From Bacillota bacterium (GTDB taxonomy: Bacteria; Bacillota; Clostridia; Christensenellales; SZUA-584): a DNA stretch of 64,000 bases. Made by a program: the position numbers and the translations under genes. Each line of letters starts with the position of its first letter. Within the stretch, counting starts at the first letter, position 1. This document shows positions 24,332-33,346 of this stretch, piece by piece. The DNA lies in the NCBI GenBank assembly GCA_023412005.1, contig JAEYOE010000031.1, positions 1 to 64,000 of the forward strand. Reading direction: 5' to 3'. Below the pieces are notes generated by a model. It saw only the letters and a program-made list of their open reading frames with translations. It did no database searches and was not told the origin of the DNA.

Positions 24332-25030
24332 CTATTCTCCCTGAATTCGTTTCAGGTTGCCCACGGCCATTTCGGCGGCACTTTTCAGTATCGTGTCCGC
24401 AGCGGCTGCATCCGGGTTGCCGGACGAAATGATGATACAATAGTCTCCCGATAGTATGCTGATGCTTTTGCCGGATACGAAAATATCATCACCGATATGC
24501 CCTGTTACTGCGGCATTCGCATCAGAGTATATTTTTTTAAATCCTTCATACAGGCTTTTTGGCGACATTTCGCTTCCCTGCCCACCTGAACTACTTGATT
24601 GGCTTTGGCTTTGGGATGCGCTCGGCTTGCTAGAGCTTTCCGCCCCGCCGGCACTGCCTGACTGCCCGCCTTCCTCTTCTTTTTTCTGCAGAACGCTGAT
24701 TTGCAGATAATTCTTTGATTCTGTGTTCTCGGGTGCAAAATAGCTGGAGACGAGCCCAAGCTGTTCATACTCATCTTCTGTTCCGGCTTTAACGGCTTCG
24801 CCGAGCAGCTTGCTTGCGTCGTCCTTGGAAATGAGTTGATCAGGTTTGATTTTCTTGCTTTCGGCTCCTTTGCTTTGCGAAGCCTCTGCGCTGCCTGAGC
24901 TGCTTGTTTGCGACTGCTGGCCTCCCGAAACAGTGGTTGTCGCGCTTTGCGATTCTTTATCCGAACAGCCCGGAAGAAGCATGAAAGCCATGAGCAATAT
25001 GATCAGTATTGTAAATAGTTTTTTCATCAT
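24332..25030 (-). CDS. Ser/Gln/Gly-rich lipoprotein of unknown function
   Basis: A 232-residue secreted lipoprotein: signal peptide with lipobox LLPGC (Cys at about residue 22), a Ser/Gln/Thr-rich linker, a small domain containing KIKPDQLISKDDASKLLG and YLQISVLQK, a second Ser/Gln-rich linker, and a C-terminal region IFVSGKSISILSGDYCIIIS. The two halves around the linkers resemble one domain interrupted by low complexity. The DDASKLLG start recalls lipoproteins that report on membrane or metal binding, but I cannot assign a family. GAGAGGG precedes the start. Two cysteines beyond the lipobox are not obvious. Confidence 0.75.
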   Translation of the reverse strand: MMKKLFTILIILLMAFMLLPGCSDKESQSATTTVSGGQQSQTSSSGSAEASQSKGAESKKIKPDQLISKDDASKLLGEAVKAGTEDEYEQLGLVSSYFAPENTESKNYLQISVLQKKEEEGGQSGSAGGAESSSKPSASQSQSQSSSSGGQGSEMSPKSLYEGFKKIYSDANAAVTGHIGDDIFVSGKSISILSGDYCIIISSGNPDAAAADTILKSAAEMAVGNLKRIQGE

Positions 25031-25647
25031 TTATGCCCTCTCTTTATTAGACAAGTCTCTTTCATTGTGAGCATAAAATGAGAAAAATATTCGATAAAAA
25101 ACACTTCTGTCTTTGTTTAAAATAGCTTTCTCCGCTGGTTTGCTGGCCTTACAATTAATTAAATCATTCTTTACTTTACAAGCGACAGCATGTCTTTCCA
25201 CAATACGTTCAGCCCGATTTCCAGCTTGACAATCAGACAGGCAGCCTCATCAAAATCGGGGTGATCAGCGATAATCGTTTCGATGATTCACCCCAGGGGC
25301 AGCTTCTGACAGCCTGTATCCCGAGAGGTCTTTGCCTCTCATCTTTTTAATAATGTTCGCTTGAACTTTTCTATTGACTGCCGACAGCCAGTATTAAAAG
25401 AAGTTTAGGCATGCAGATAGACAAAAGCAATTTTAGTTTTTTTGTCTCTCAGCAACGGCGGCGTGATTGCCAAATACGTCATATCCACGTAGCAAAAAAA
25501 GCTCACTCGACGCGCAATCCGGGTTTGCGCTCAAACATAAAAACCATGATGCCCTTATAGGCTATAACTGCCCTTATGCAGTTACGCGGTATAGACGCGG
25601 ATATCCCTATCTAACGAACTCATACTTCGCATCCTTTCTGTTTGTTT
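25031..25647. other. Long intergenic stretch with a gene remnant
   Basis: About 620 bases without an intact gene. Other than the degenerate minus-strand frame at 25171-25287, I see nothing convincing; the part from 25430 to 25620 lacks start-plus-ribosome-site combinations. Confidence 0.4.
25171..25287 (-). pseudogene. C-terminal remnant of an unidentified gene
   Basis: A 38-codon frame closing with TAA reads like protein: ETIIADHPDFDEAACLIVKL and then EIGLNVLWKDMLSLVK. It has an in-frame TGA immediately upstream and no start codon, and the preceding sequence looks coding in another frame (MRGKDLSGYRLSEAAPG), consistent with a decayed, frameshifted gene. Family not recognised. Confidence 0.3.
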
Positions 25648-26352
25648 TCAATCTATCCTGTTTTCAATAAATTCCTTGATGGCCTCAACTGTGACGTTCT
25701 GTTGTTCTTCGCTGGAAATCGTTGCATCAGGGTCGTCTTTTTGCTTTCCGTAATTACCAAACTGGGCATGATTACCGCCTTGTATAACAACAATATTCTC
25801 GGTGTAGTTAATTTTTTCGGCCACACTTGTGTTAAAAGATCCGTAAACCGTTAGTGTTCTATCTATCGGATAATCACCGTATATATATGCTCCCAGCAAA
25901 ATCAAACCTTTGATTTTCTCTTTGTGCCCAGAGGCAAAACTACTGGCCATAGCGCCCCCCATAGAATGCCCCCCTATATACCAGTTTTTAATATCGGGGA
26001 ATTGACTGATGATTTTATCAGCAGCGTTCATATCAAAAATAGCCATATTAAACGGCATTTTAACAAGAATACATGTTATGCCGCAGTTCTTTTTGATTTT
26101 TTCTAGAATGGGTATATAGGCTATGGGGTCAACCTTGGCACCCGGATAAAAGACGAGTGCGGTATCGCCGAGTGTTTCAGGTGACAGTATGATAAGGTTA
26201 TCCTGAACGTGTATTGTAGAATTATTCTGCATAGCCGCAATTGCCACGTCATCGGCTTTATAATAATCAGACACATAAAATAAAAAAGCAGCGGCTAATA
26301 TAATAACAAGGGATATGATCGCAATTAGGGTTATTCTAAGCCGTTTTTTCAT
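25648..26352 (-). CDS. Membrane-anchored alpha/beta hydrolase
   Basis: A 234-residue alpha/beta-fold hydrolase with an N-terminal membrane helix (residues about 7-27). The nucleophile elbow is GGHSMGGAM, preceded by the strand DTALVFYPGAKVD and the small oxyanion region; the catalytic His is probably in GGNHAQFG near the end. The set resembles the extracytoplasmic hydrolases of the Abhydrolase_5/dienelactone type. The substrate is unknown. AAAAGGAG precedes the start. Single gene. Confidence 0.83.
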   Translation of the reverse strand: MKKRLRITLIAIISLVIILAAAFLFYVSDYYKADDVAIAAMQNNSTIHVQDNLIILSPETLGDTALVFYPGAKVDPIAYIPILEKIKKNCGITCILVKMPFNMAIFDMNAADKIISQFPDIKNWYIGGHSMGGAMASSFASGHKEKIKGLILLGAYIYGDYPIDRTLTVYGSFNTSVAEKINYTENIVVIQGGNHAQFGNYGKQKDDPDATISSEEQQNVTVEAIKEFIENRID

Positions 26353-26483
26353 CAGAAACTTCTCCTTTTATGAATAAACCATGCTTAATTATAAGTTGTT
26401 TTCAACATTTTTTCTTTAAGCTTTTGGTATGCATTGTCGGCATTAATCAGTGATATAACTTCATATTGAGGGAATCACGGCAG

Positions 26484-26912
26484 TCATTCGTTTATCGCTT
26501 CGATGCCTTGCTTTTTCAATTCTGCAAGTTGATCGCGCATAAACTTAAGCTCTTCATCAGAGTGCCCTTCCCAATCCATAATTTCTCCAAGCACTTTGAG
26601 CGGCTGTCGGGTACGGTAAGACCGTGTCGGGTTGCCCGGAAACTTTTTATCCGTCAAGTTCGGGTCATTCTCAAAATCGCCTGTCGGTTCCACTTGATAG
26701 ATTCGTCCGGACGCTTCGCCCGCCGCAAGCTCAGCTCCCCATATGGCCGCATTCATTGTCGCGGTAAAATAGACGAAGTTTGCCTTCTTTCGCTCACCAT
26801 AGTTTGAATTGAAGCCGGGCTGAATCAAATCACCTGGCTGCAAATCAGCTTTGGTTCCATGGTAAAACGGTCCAGCGTCTAAACTTGCGTTGCTGTGCAT
26901 TCTCTCCGTCAA
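26484..26912 (-). CDS. arr: Rifamycin ADP-ribosyltransferase (Arr)
   Basis: A protein of about 142 residues matching Arr, which inactivates rifamycins by ADP-ribosylating the C23 hydroxyl using NAD+. Conserved blocks are GPFYHGTKADL, YFTATMNAAIWGAELA, YQVEPTGDFENDPNLTDKKF, FPGNPTRSYRT and DWEGH. The length matches the family. I choose the TTG at 26912, eight bases after AAAAGGAAG; ATGs at 26936 and 26900 have no good ribosome site. No mobile element is adjacent. Chromosomal Arr homologues also occur in environmental bacteria as possible stress enzymes, so resistance is expected but unproven. Confidence 0.85.
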   Translation of the reverse strand: MTERMHSNASLDAGPFYHGTKADLQPGDLIQPGFNSNYGERKKANFVYFTATMNAAIWGAELAAGEASGRIYQVEPTGDFENDPNLTDKKFPGNPTRSYRTRQPLKVLGEIMDWEGHSDEELKFMRDQLAELKKQGIEAINE

Positions 26913-27197
26913 TTTTGTCACTTCCTTTTTGTGCATTCTGTGTAAACTCTTTTTAATTGTTACGACACCGGCAAAGAGCGGGTGCCACATTTCTTCGCCA
27001 TTGCAGCATCAGCGGCAACCGCATCTCACTCACCTGCTGTCGGCCCTGGAAATTGAAGTCGTTACTACTGGGTATTTCTGCTCAAAATTTTCATAACTGG
27101 CGTACCGTCGTAAGCCTTTAGTCCAACGAGAAACAAAAATACTATAAGTATTTCTTTGCATACCTTGACAACGTGAAAAAAAATCATCCCGAGGCAT

Positions 27198-28325
27198 TTA
27201 TTTTGAATACTCTCCGTATTCGCAGCCGGTATTCTTTATTTCAATGTGGTCTAAAAGCTGCGTTGCCTTTCCACGCTTTTTGTACAGCTTGATGGTTCCA
27301 TAGCCGGTTCCGCCGTTCCAAAGCCTGTTATGCAGTTTCTCTCCGTTAGGGGCTTCATAATTAATAAAAAGCATCTCTTCAACAGGGCACTCTAAATGAA
27401 GCTCCAAAACTGACTCTCTGTTTTGAGCCGTAACATCCCAGCTGTTTACATGATCGCCTTCTTTAAAACTAAAATCAAGCTTTGGCCGAGACCAAAACCT
27501 TGTGAAGTTATAGTCGAACATCCGCCCTTCATAATAAAGGCCACCTAATATTTTTCTGTTCAACGAGAGCCCGTAAATTTTAGGCCTGCCGCCGCCGAAT
27601 TCGACAGCCGAATTTTGAAGGTTCTTGCCTGATATCAGGCTTCTCATATTGCAGCTGCTGATCCAAAGCCATGGGGACGTATAATTAGCGCCCCAGTTTT
27701 TATCTGCATAGCCATAGGATTTATCTGCAACAATATCATATGGTTCTCCGTTATATATTACTTCGCCCGAGTATTGCGTCTTAATACCCTCCGCATGCCA
27801 AAACATTTCAAAGGCGTTAATCTTGCGTAAAAATGCCGACGCTCCATACCCGACATTATAAGCGATTTTTTTGTCAATGCTTATATTCCAGCTCATTTCA
27901 CCTGCATCAGACATGTATTCAGGATGCTCTGCTGCTTGCTGCGGCGTGATTGAGCAGGAGCCGATCATCTGATGCTCAGTAAGCGAACATGCGCCTATCC
28001 TCATGTTTAATTGTCCCTTTGCAACGGAGAACTGGGAAATCGGATAAAAGTTGTTGATCTGACAAGCGCCTTTCCCCCATGCGCCTGCCTTAATCATGGC
28101 ATACGACGGCTTAATGCCATGATGTTTGTTTTGAGGCAACTGCCCCAAAACGGCGGTATCACCGCCAAGTGCCGGATTGCATACATAGTATTCGATAAAA
28201 AAACTCTTGGGTTCACCGGTCGTTCTGTGATACCCTGTGAAACTGTGCCACCACCAGTCATAACCTTTTTTGGCCAACGCACCTTTGAGCATAAAGTGGT
28301 TTCTGCTTAAGTCACTTTTGTTCAA
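27198..28325 (-). CDS. Tocopherol cyclase-like protein
   Basis: A protein of about 375 residues resembling the tocopherol cyclase / CrtC-like lipocalin-type family. Signatures are GYDWWWHSFTGYHR near the start, EMSWNISIDKKIAYNVGYGAS (in part WNISIDKK), FWHAEG, the conserved DKSYGYADKNWG and SPWLWISSCN, and a C-terminal VLELHLECP strand. Plant and cyanobacterial members form the chromanol ring; homologues in non-photosynthetic bacteria have unknown roles. The TTG at 28325 follows GGGGGTGA; an ATG at 28292 is an alternative. No quinone or carotenoid gene is adjacent and no signal peptide is seen. Confidence 0.75.
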   Translation of the reverse strand: MNKSDLSRNHFMLKGALAKKGYDWWWHSFTGYHRTTGEPKSFFIEYYVCNPALGGDTAVLGQLPQNKHHGIKPSYAMIKAGAWGKGACQINNFYPISQFSVAKGQLNMRIGACSLTEHQMIGSCSITPQQAAEHPEYMSDAGEMSWNISIDKKIAYNVGYGASAFLRKINAFEMFWHAEGIKTQYSGEVIYNGEPYDIVADKSYGYADKNWGANYTSPWLWISSCNMRSLISGKNLQNSAVEFGGGRPKIYGLSLNRKILGGLYYEGRMFDYNFTRFWSRPKLDFSFKEGDHVNSWDVTAQNRESVLELHLECPVEEMLFINYEAPNGEKLHNRLWNGGTGYGTIKLYKKRGKATQLLDHIEIKNTGCEYGEYSK

Positions 28326-28452
28326 GAAAATCACCCCCGAATAAATGCAACATCAATTCAACGCTTTCAACGTGTGACATAACGTTAAAGCCTTACAATT
28401 AGGTACTCGTACCAATATCATTTGTTAAATAAAAAATGCTTTTTTTATGCTT

Positions 28453-28695
28453 TTACCGCTCAACCACAATTGTACATTCTGTTGCCAGAGCCGTGATTGT
28501 AGCGACAGCTGCAAAAATAGGCGCCAGCGCGATACCAATAACACCGAAAGTCAGCGGAAAGCTGAATATTTCCTTATCATCTTTATCCTTAATTGTCACT
28601 TTTCTTGCATTGCCTTCACGGATGATGGCTTTAATCTTTTCCATCAAGTCTTCGCCGCTAACTTTATACTCTTCTCTTTTATTTTCATCGCTCAT
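28453..28695 (-). CDS. DUF4342 small membrane-associated protein
   Basis: An 80-residue protein of the DUF4342 type: a charged N-terminal half (EEYKVSGEDLMEKIKAIIREGNARKVTIK) quoted in part as DLMEKIKAIIREGNARK, the strand VTIKDKDDKEIFSFPLTFG, and a hydrophobic C-terminal segment of Ala/Ile/Leu long enough for one membrane helix. Function unknown. AAGGAGG precedes the start. It is followed by a short gap and the tocopherol-cyclase-like gene. Confidence 0.8.
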   Translation of the reverse strand: MSDENKREEYKVSGEDLMEKIKAIIREGNARKVTIKDKDDKEIFSFPLTFGVIGIALAPIFAAVATITALATECTIVVER

Positions 28696-28830
28696 ATGAC
28701 CATGCCTCCTTGGTTTAATAAATTAATATATTATCATTATACCACCGTAACAGAAAAAGAATTATGGTAAATGCTCAAATTGATATTAATCCTTCACCAT
28801 CCGTCAGCACCCAGATTGCAGAATGGCTCG

Positions 28831-29520
28831 TTATTCTACGATCGTTATGGATTTTATAACAGGCTGGTGTTCCTTCTCTACCGTCCCGTTGTTATCCACT
28901 ACTGGCGTATCTGCGCATATCCTGTCAACAATGTCCATTCCTTCAGTCACATAACCGAAGGCCGCATATTGGCCGTCCAAAAACGTGCTGTCTTCATGAA
29001 CAATAAAAAACTGAGAGCTTGCACTGTCATTGGCCTTAGAGCGCGCCATTGAGATAGCCCCTCTTGTGTGAGACAATGGATTCTCCACGCCATTTAAAGA
29101 AAACTCACCCTTTATGGTTCTGTCCGAGCCGCCTTGTCCGGTGCCTTCAGGGTCACCGCCCTGTATCATGAATCCTGTGATAATCCTGTGAAAGGTAAGC
29201 CCGTCATAGAAGCCTTCCTTTACCAGGTTGATAAAGTTACTGACGGTTATTGGTGCGTTATCTCCATCAAGTTCAACGGTAATCGTTCCATAATCTTTCA
29301 CGTCTATGGCGACATGAACTCTCCCGCTGAATTGATTCTCAGCCTCGTTAGATTGTTGCACAGTTTCGCTGGATTTCGGCTCAGCCTCGTTAGATTGTTG
29401 TACAGTTTCGCTGGATGTCGGCTCAGCTTCGCTAGATTTTTGTTCAGTTTCGTTGGATTTCGCGCAGCCTGCCGATAAAACAAGTAATAGACAAAGCATC
29501 GCATATAAGAATTTTTTCAT
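28831..29520 (-). CDS. Cyclophilin-type peptidyl-prolyl isomerase lipoprotein
   Basis: A 229-residue extracytoplasmic prolyl isomerase. The signal peptide ends in the lipobox LSAGC; a linker of three 14-residue Ser/Glu/Gln repeats follows; then a compact cyclophilin domain (residues about 68-229) with TVELDGDNAPITVSNFI, the active-site FHRIITGFMIQGGDP, GAISMAR and SQFFIVH, and FGYVTEGMDIVD. Surface-anchored cyclophilins assist folding of exported proteins. GGAGGG precedes the start. The linker is encoded by a 42-base tandem repeat prone to length change. Confidence 0.92.
   Translation of the reverse strand: MKKFLYAMLCLLLVLSAGCAKSNETEQKSSEAEPTSSETVQQSNEAEPKSSETVQQSNEAENQFSGRVHVAIDVKDYGTITVELDGDNAPITVSNFINLVKEGFYDGLTFHRIITGFMIQGGDPEGTGQGGSDRTIKGEFSLNGVENPLSHTRGAISMARSKANDSASSQFFIVHEDSTFLDGQYAAFGYVTEGMDIVDRICADTPVVDNNGTVEKEHQPVIKSITIVE
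29338..29463 (-). repeat. Three 42-bp tandem repeats inside the cyclophilin gene
   Basis: Units 29338-29379, 29380-29421 and 29422-29463. The first two differ at two positions, the third is more diverged. Each encodes 14 residues of the SSETVQQSNEAE type linker. Confidence 0.9.
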
Positions 29521-30068
29521 TATAATTCCCTCCAGATTAATTTTTCCTTCGTTTGTTTTGATTCATCGTCTTCTGATTAACCATATAATATGTCTTAACA
29601 AGGTTCGCTGTCAAAGGCATCTTGCGCTCACAGTGGAACGATTGACTCGTCAGAATGATGTTAGGCATATGTTTTTATGCCAGCATACGGTCACAGCTCA
29701 CAGCCAGCATCGAATATGCCGAGACGCTTGCCCTGCGGCTGATTGAAAAGTATCCCGTCTATGGGGACATATTCTCCGGGGAGATAAATGAGGCGTACCG
29801 TAAGACAGCACGAGCAGCTTTCTTGGTGCATGAAATAAAAGCATATGTATTAATGTCAAAGGCACGCTCGGATAATCAGATCTATAATCGCCGTTATGCC
29901 GCTCATGGGGTTCTTGTCCAAATGCAGGCCTAGCAGGAGCATAAAATAAAGAAGCGGCAAGGCCCATAAAGGTTACCAAAGAGCAGCTGCAGAATCCAGG
30001 ATAGCTTTTTCCCCATTCGGGTAGAGCGGCCGATGCCAAAAACCATCAAATCCATTTACCCTTATCGA
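29521..30068. other. Intergenic stretch with a protein-like open frame
   Basis: About 550 bases. A plus-strand frame of 92 codons (29655-29933) contains protein-like sequence (LIEKYPVYGDIFSGEINEAY) but its start lacks a ribosome site and I cannot assign it. It may be a remnant. No RNA or terminator recognised. Confidence 0.35.
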
Positions 30069-30860
30069 CTATTCCAGCAGAGTCTCATATTTAAACTTTC
30101 CAAAAGCACCTTTAAAAGCCCAAAACGCTATCGCTGCCAATACAAAGCCGATTGCAAGAAGAAGCCACGATCCAATCAACAAGATGCCGGTAAATTGACC
30201 CGCAGCAAGCAAAATAATCGGTAAAATCAGAAACACACTGCGCTGTTGTGATTCTTCGAAGGATTGCGCCTTTGCTGAGCCTCGAACAATAATGGTAATA
30301 GCAAGCATTGATATGGCAGGCGCAATGATTAGCATAACAACAAGCCAGCCAATATTCGGCAAGACCATCGCGCCCGTTGTTAATACAAGCTCTATCTCAA
30401 CAACCAATGTCATAATGATAAATGATGCTAAAGATACCATCATGCTTAAAATAAATGACGCCGATATTTTTGCGTTAAAAATCTGTTTAAGTGAAAGTGG
30501 AGAGTAAAGCAGGGTTTCCAGTGTTCGTTTTTCCTTTTCCCCCACGAATGAACCGGCGGCCATCACCGTTGCTGCCATGATGGGAATAATCAAAAAGAAG
30601 ATTGGTAGAACACTGTTAAGCAGCAAACCAATTAACGATTGTCGCAAATCGCCCGCTTGCATACTCTGCGGCAATATATCCAGCAACTGCTTGAAATCGG
30701 GCGAATCGATCGGTGTAAATGCAATTATCAGAACAAAAACCGATGGCAGAAAAATGGTAAATACCAGCGGTATAATGAGCATAACAGAAAGCATCCGCTT
30801 GTTGTCAATAATATTGCGTAAATCCTTATAAATAATAGCCTTTTCCATAGAATTTAACAT
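30069..30860 (-). CDS. ABC transporter permease, ABC-2 type
   Basis: A 263-residue membrane protein with about six helices, of the NatB/ABC-2 exporter permease type. The family motif FVGEKEKRTLETLLYSPLS lies after the second helix, where the cytoplasmic coupling segment is expected. Its start overlaps the ATPase gene end by seven bases. With the ATPase it forms an exporter or Na+/antibiotic efflux-like system of unknown substrate. Confidence 0.88.
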   Translation of the reverse strand: MLNSMEKAIIYKDLRNIIDNKRMLSVMLIIPLVFTIFLPSVFVLIIAFTPIDSPDFKQLLDILPQSMQAGDLRQSLIGLLLNSVLPIFFLIIPIMAATVMAAGSFVGEKEKRTLETLLYSPLSLKQIFNAKISASFILSMMVSLASFIIMTLVVEIELVLTTGAMVLPNIGWLVVMLIIAPAISMLAITIIVRGSAKAQSFEESQQRSVFLILPIILLAAGQFTGILLIGSWLLLAIGFVLAAIAFWAFKGAFGKFKYETLLE

Positions 30861-31780
30861 TTGGCCTCTCCTTTCTTTTCATCTCGCTGTTCGATCAGTG
30901 CAAAATAAATTTCTTCCAACGAGGGCTTTCGTGCCGAAACATGATAGACTTTGCCGCCTGCGTCAACAATGCTTTTAACAATTAACGGCAAATCATCTTC
31001 TGATTGAACATTAATCTCACAGCTTCCGTCATCGGCCGATTTTACTGCCAGATTGTCTGGGTATTTGTCCGCTTTTATGGTTGCGGTCATGCTGGAAAAG
31101 ACCATCGACCTAATATGGTCGATATCCCCTACTGCAAGCATTGTCCCTTGATCAATAAGCCCATATCCGGTGCAAATCTCCTGCGCATAACGCAGTTGAT
31201 GGGTACAAAGAAAAATGGTGGTTCCTTTATCGGTTGAAAGATGCTTAATTAAATTGTTGACACTTTGCACACTTTCGGGATCGAGTCCCGATGTAGGCTC
31301 ATCAAGAAAGAGGATTTTGGGGCTGTGAAGCATGGCTCTCGCCAAGGACAAGCGCTGTCTCATGCCTGTAGAATAAGCTGAGAGTTTTTTATCTTTATCA
31401 TCAATCAAGCCCAGAATGTCCAGCATTTCCTGTCCACGCTTTTTGCTTTGCTCCTGAGTTAACCCGAATACCGTTCCGTAGAAAATAAGGTTTTGTAATC
31501 CCGATAAATTATCATACATTTGGGCGTGTTCTGTGACAACCCCAGCCAGCTTATGCACCTGTTCAGGATGAAAAGCGGGGTCAATTCCCAACACATGACT
31601 TGATCCCTCTGTTGGGGACAGCATTCCGGTAAGAATTTTTACTGCGGTTGTTTTACCGGCTCCGTTAGGGCCCAAAAAACCAAATACTTCACCTTCATCA
31701 AGGGTAAAGCTAACATTGTCAAGAGCTTTTGTGCCGCCTGAGTAGGTTTTGGATAGATTGTTGACTATAATTGATTTCAT
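30854..31780 (-). CDS. ABC transporter ATP-binding protein
   Basis: A 308-residue ABC ATPase. Walker A GPNGAGKTT, the Q-loop region, signature STGMRQRLSLA, Walker B ILFLDEPTSGLDP and the H-loop CTHQL are all present in the first 220 residues; the remaining about 85 residues are the accessory domain common in NatA/CcmA-type exporter ATPases. The ATG at 31780 follows AGGAGG by six bases; an upstream ATG at 31810 is not needed. It pairs with the overlapping permease gene. Confidence 0.92.
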   Translation of the reverse strand: MKSIIVNNLSKTYSGGTKALDNVSFTLDEGEVFGFLGPNGAGKTTAVKILTGMLSPTEGSSHVLGIDPAFHPEQVHKLAGVVTEHAQMYDNLSGLQNLIFYGTVFGLTQEQSKKRGQEMLDILGLIDDKDKKLSAYSTGMRQRLSLARAMLHSPKILFLDEPTSGLDPESVQSVNNLIKHLSTDKGTTIFLCTHQLRYAQEICTGYGLIDQGTMLAVGDIDHIRSMVFSSMTATIKADKYPDNLAVKSADDGSCEINVQSEDDLPLIVKSIVDAGGKVYHVSARKPSLEEIYFALIEQRDEKKGEAKC

Positions 31781-31810
31781 CCCTGGCCTCCTGAATATTA
31801 GCCTCAGCAT

Positions 31811-32283
31811 TTAGTTTGAGAACTTTATAGGTTTAATTCAATTTCCGTCCCTATAATCTTTACTCCAATGTGCAGGCCATTTCGAATATATCAGAAACAT
31901 TTTACTTTACTGCAAATTATAAACCAATATTCTGGAACTAAAACAACTATTTTGTTTTCTATTTATCACTGTAAATAACAGCCTGTTTCGTGACTGTATA
32001 CAACCTGGTCTGTCAATCCGAAAAGCCAATAAACATTGAAATTGACCCTTGTCCACCTGATAACCGCTAACCAAAAGGCTGATTTTACCTAGACTTTTTT
32101 TCTCCATATACACCCTATTTCGTCCTGAGCGCTTAGCGGCATAGACGGCTTCATCCGCTCGGACGATGGGCTGAGCGGCATGATGCAGAATACGCCCAGC
32201 AGGATTGTAGCACGCATAGTAGGTGAGTGAACAACACTGAGATAGATAGCTACATCAATACCAAGCTCTTAATTTGGATCATA
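31811..32283. other. Intergenic stretch holding a GGDEF gene fragment
   Basis: About 470 bases between the exporter and MBL genes with no intact gene. The only recognisable content is the GGDEF tail at 32087-32188. Confidence 0.45.
32087..32188 (-). pseudogene. C-terminal fragment of a GGDEF (diguanylate cyclase) gene
   Basis: The minus strand reads VRADEAVYAAKRSGRNRVY, the typical last helix and end of a GGDEF domain (consensus ADxALYxAKRxGRNRV). The frame carries on without the rest of the domain: upstream residues do not match, and no GGDEF catalytic motif exists nearby. It is therefore a relic of a cyclic-di-GMP enzyme gene, probably left by deletion. Confidence 0.55.
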
Positions 32284-32985
32284 TTATATTTGATCTGTAC
32301 TCAACGTTCCTCCGTGATAACAAATAATTTTTTTAGCATAAAAAGACATCAGCCTTTTCATAGAAGCCGTTGCTTTCTCAATATCCAAAGCAAACTGAGG
32401 ATTGGCTATTTCTGGCTTGCCGTTTACTAATGCCATAGCATCACCTGAAATAACTGTTTCAAATTCCGGAAGATAAAGTGAAATATGTCCCGGTGTGTGG
32501 CCCGGAGTTGCCAACACTTTACATCCACCGCAAAAGGGCAGTAAATCCTCTGCGTTAAGCGGAAGATCGATTTCAATGGGTTCGATACTTCGAAGCAGGC
32601 TGCAAAATGCTTCTCCAAATGCCTGTTTCTCCGGCGGAAGTGTTTTTTGCAGTTGTTCCGCTTGCTCGAGCCGAAGCGATTTCGTAGCTCCAGAAATATA
32701 TGGCGCTTCAATGGCAGAAGCCATCACCTTTACATCCGGATACTTCTTTTTAAATGCTGCAGCGGCACCAATGTGGTCATGATCTTGGTGTGTTAAAATG
32801 ATATGGGTTATTGATTCCGGTGTCAGATTGTTTTCTCGAAGAGCATCCTCAATCTTAGGCAAAGATCCAATATAGCCGCAATCAACCAGCACATAATTGC
32901 TGCTATTGCATAGCACCACGGGATAGATAATATCCTGAACGGTTCCGTAGCACATTTCAATATTTAATGTAATTATTCTATTCAT
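32284..32985 (-). CDS. Metallo-beta-lactamase fold hydrolase
   Basis: A 233-residue MBL-fold protein with the metal-binding THQDHDHIG (HxHxDH), the second-site histidine in TPGHTPGHIS, ISGDAM (bridging Asp) and a final YHGGT histidine. The N-terminal part VLCNSSNYVLVDCGY is typical of glyoxalase-II-like hydrolases. The substrate cannot be told. The start follows GAGAGATC. Stand-alone. Confidence 0.88.
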   Translation of the reverse strand: MNRIITLNIEMCYGTVQDIIYPVVLCNSSNYVLVDCGYIGSLPKIEDALRENNLTPESITHIILTHQDHDHIGAAAAFKKKYPDVKVMASAIEAPYISGATKSLRLEQAEQLQKTLPPEKQAFGEAFCSLLRSIEPIEIDLPLNAEDLLPFCGGCKVLATPGHTPGHISLYLPEFETVISGDAMALVNGKPEIANPQFALDIEKATASMKRLMSFYAKKIICYHGGTLSTDQI

Positions 32986-33346
32986 TTTGATCTCTCATTT
33001 TTATTCATGTCCCGCACTCTAGCGGGGACCTGACATCTCATTTAATCTGTTCTGTACGCCCTATTGATTTGTCCCCAAGGTGCGACTAAATCACAGCTTT
33101 CAAACTTCGGCTTCTAACCGAGAAATAGCACAAATGTTCATTTTGCCGGGCATTCTACACACCAGTTTCTCAGCCCTTGCCATCTATTCCACGCTCTCCA
33201 CGTAAGAAAGTTAGTCCAATTCCATTTGCTTTACACCCTCGACATTAATACCACCATCTCAACCTGGGCCGAGTTATGGAGCAGCTATCAGAATAGCCGA
33301 CGTTTAAGGGAATATGTCCAAGTATATTGTTCAGAGCAAATAAGGC
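32986..33346. other. Intergenic stretch without recognised content
   Basis: About 360 bases between the MBL and SDR genes. No ribosome-site-plus-start, RNA or hairpin stands out. Confidence 0.4.

Noticed and set aside
29655..29933. 92-codon plus-strand frame
   Set aside because: Part of it reads like protein, but there is no ribosome site and no family match; kept only as a note on the intergenic stretch.
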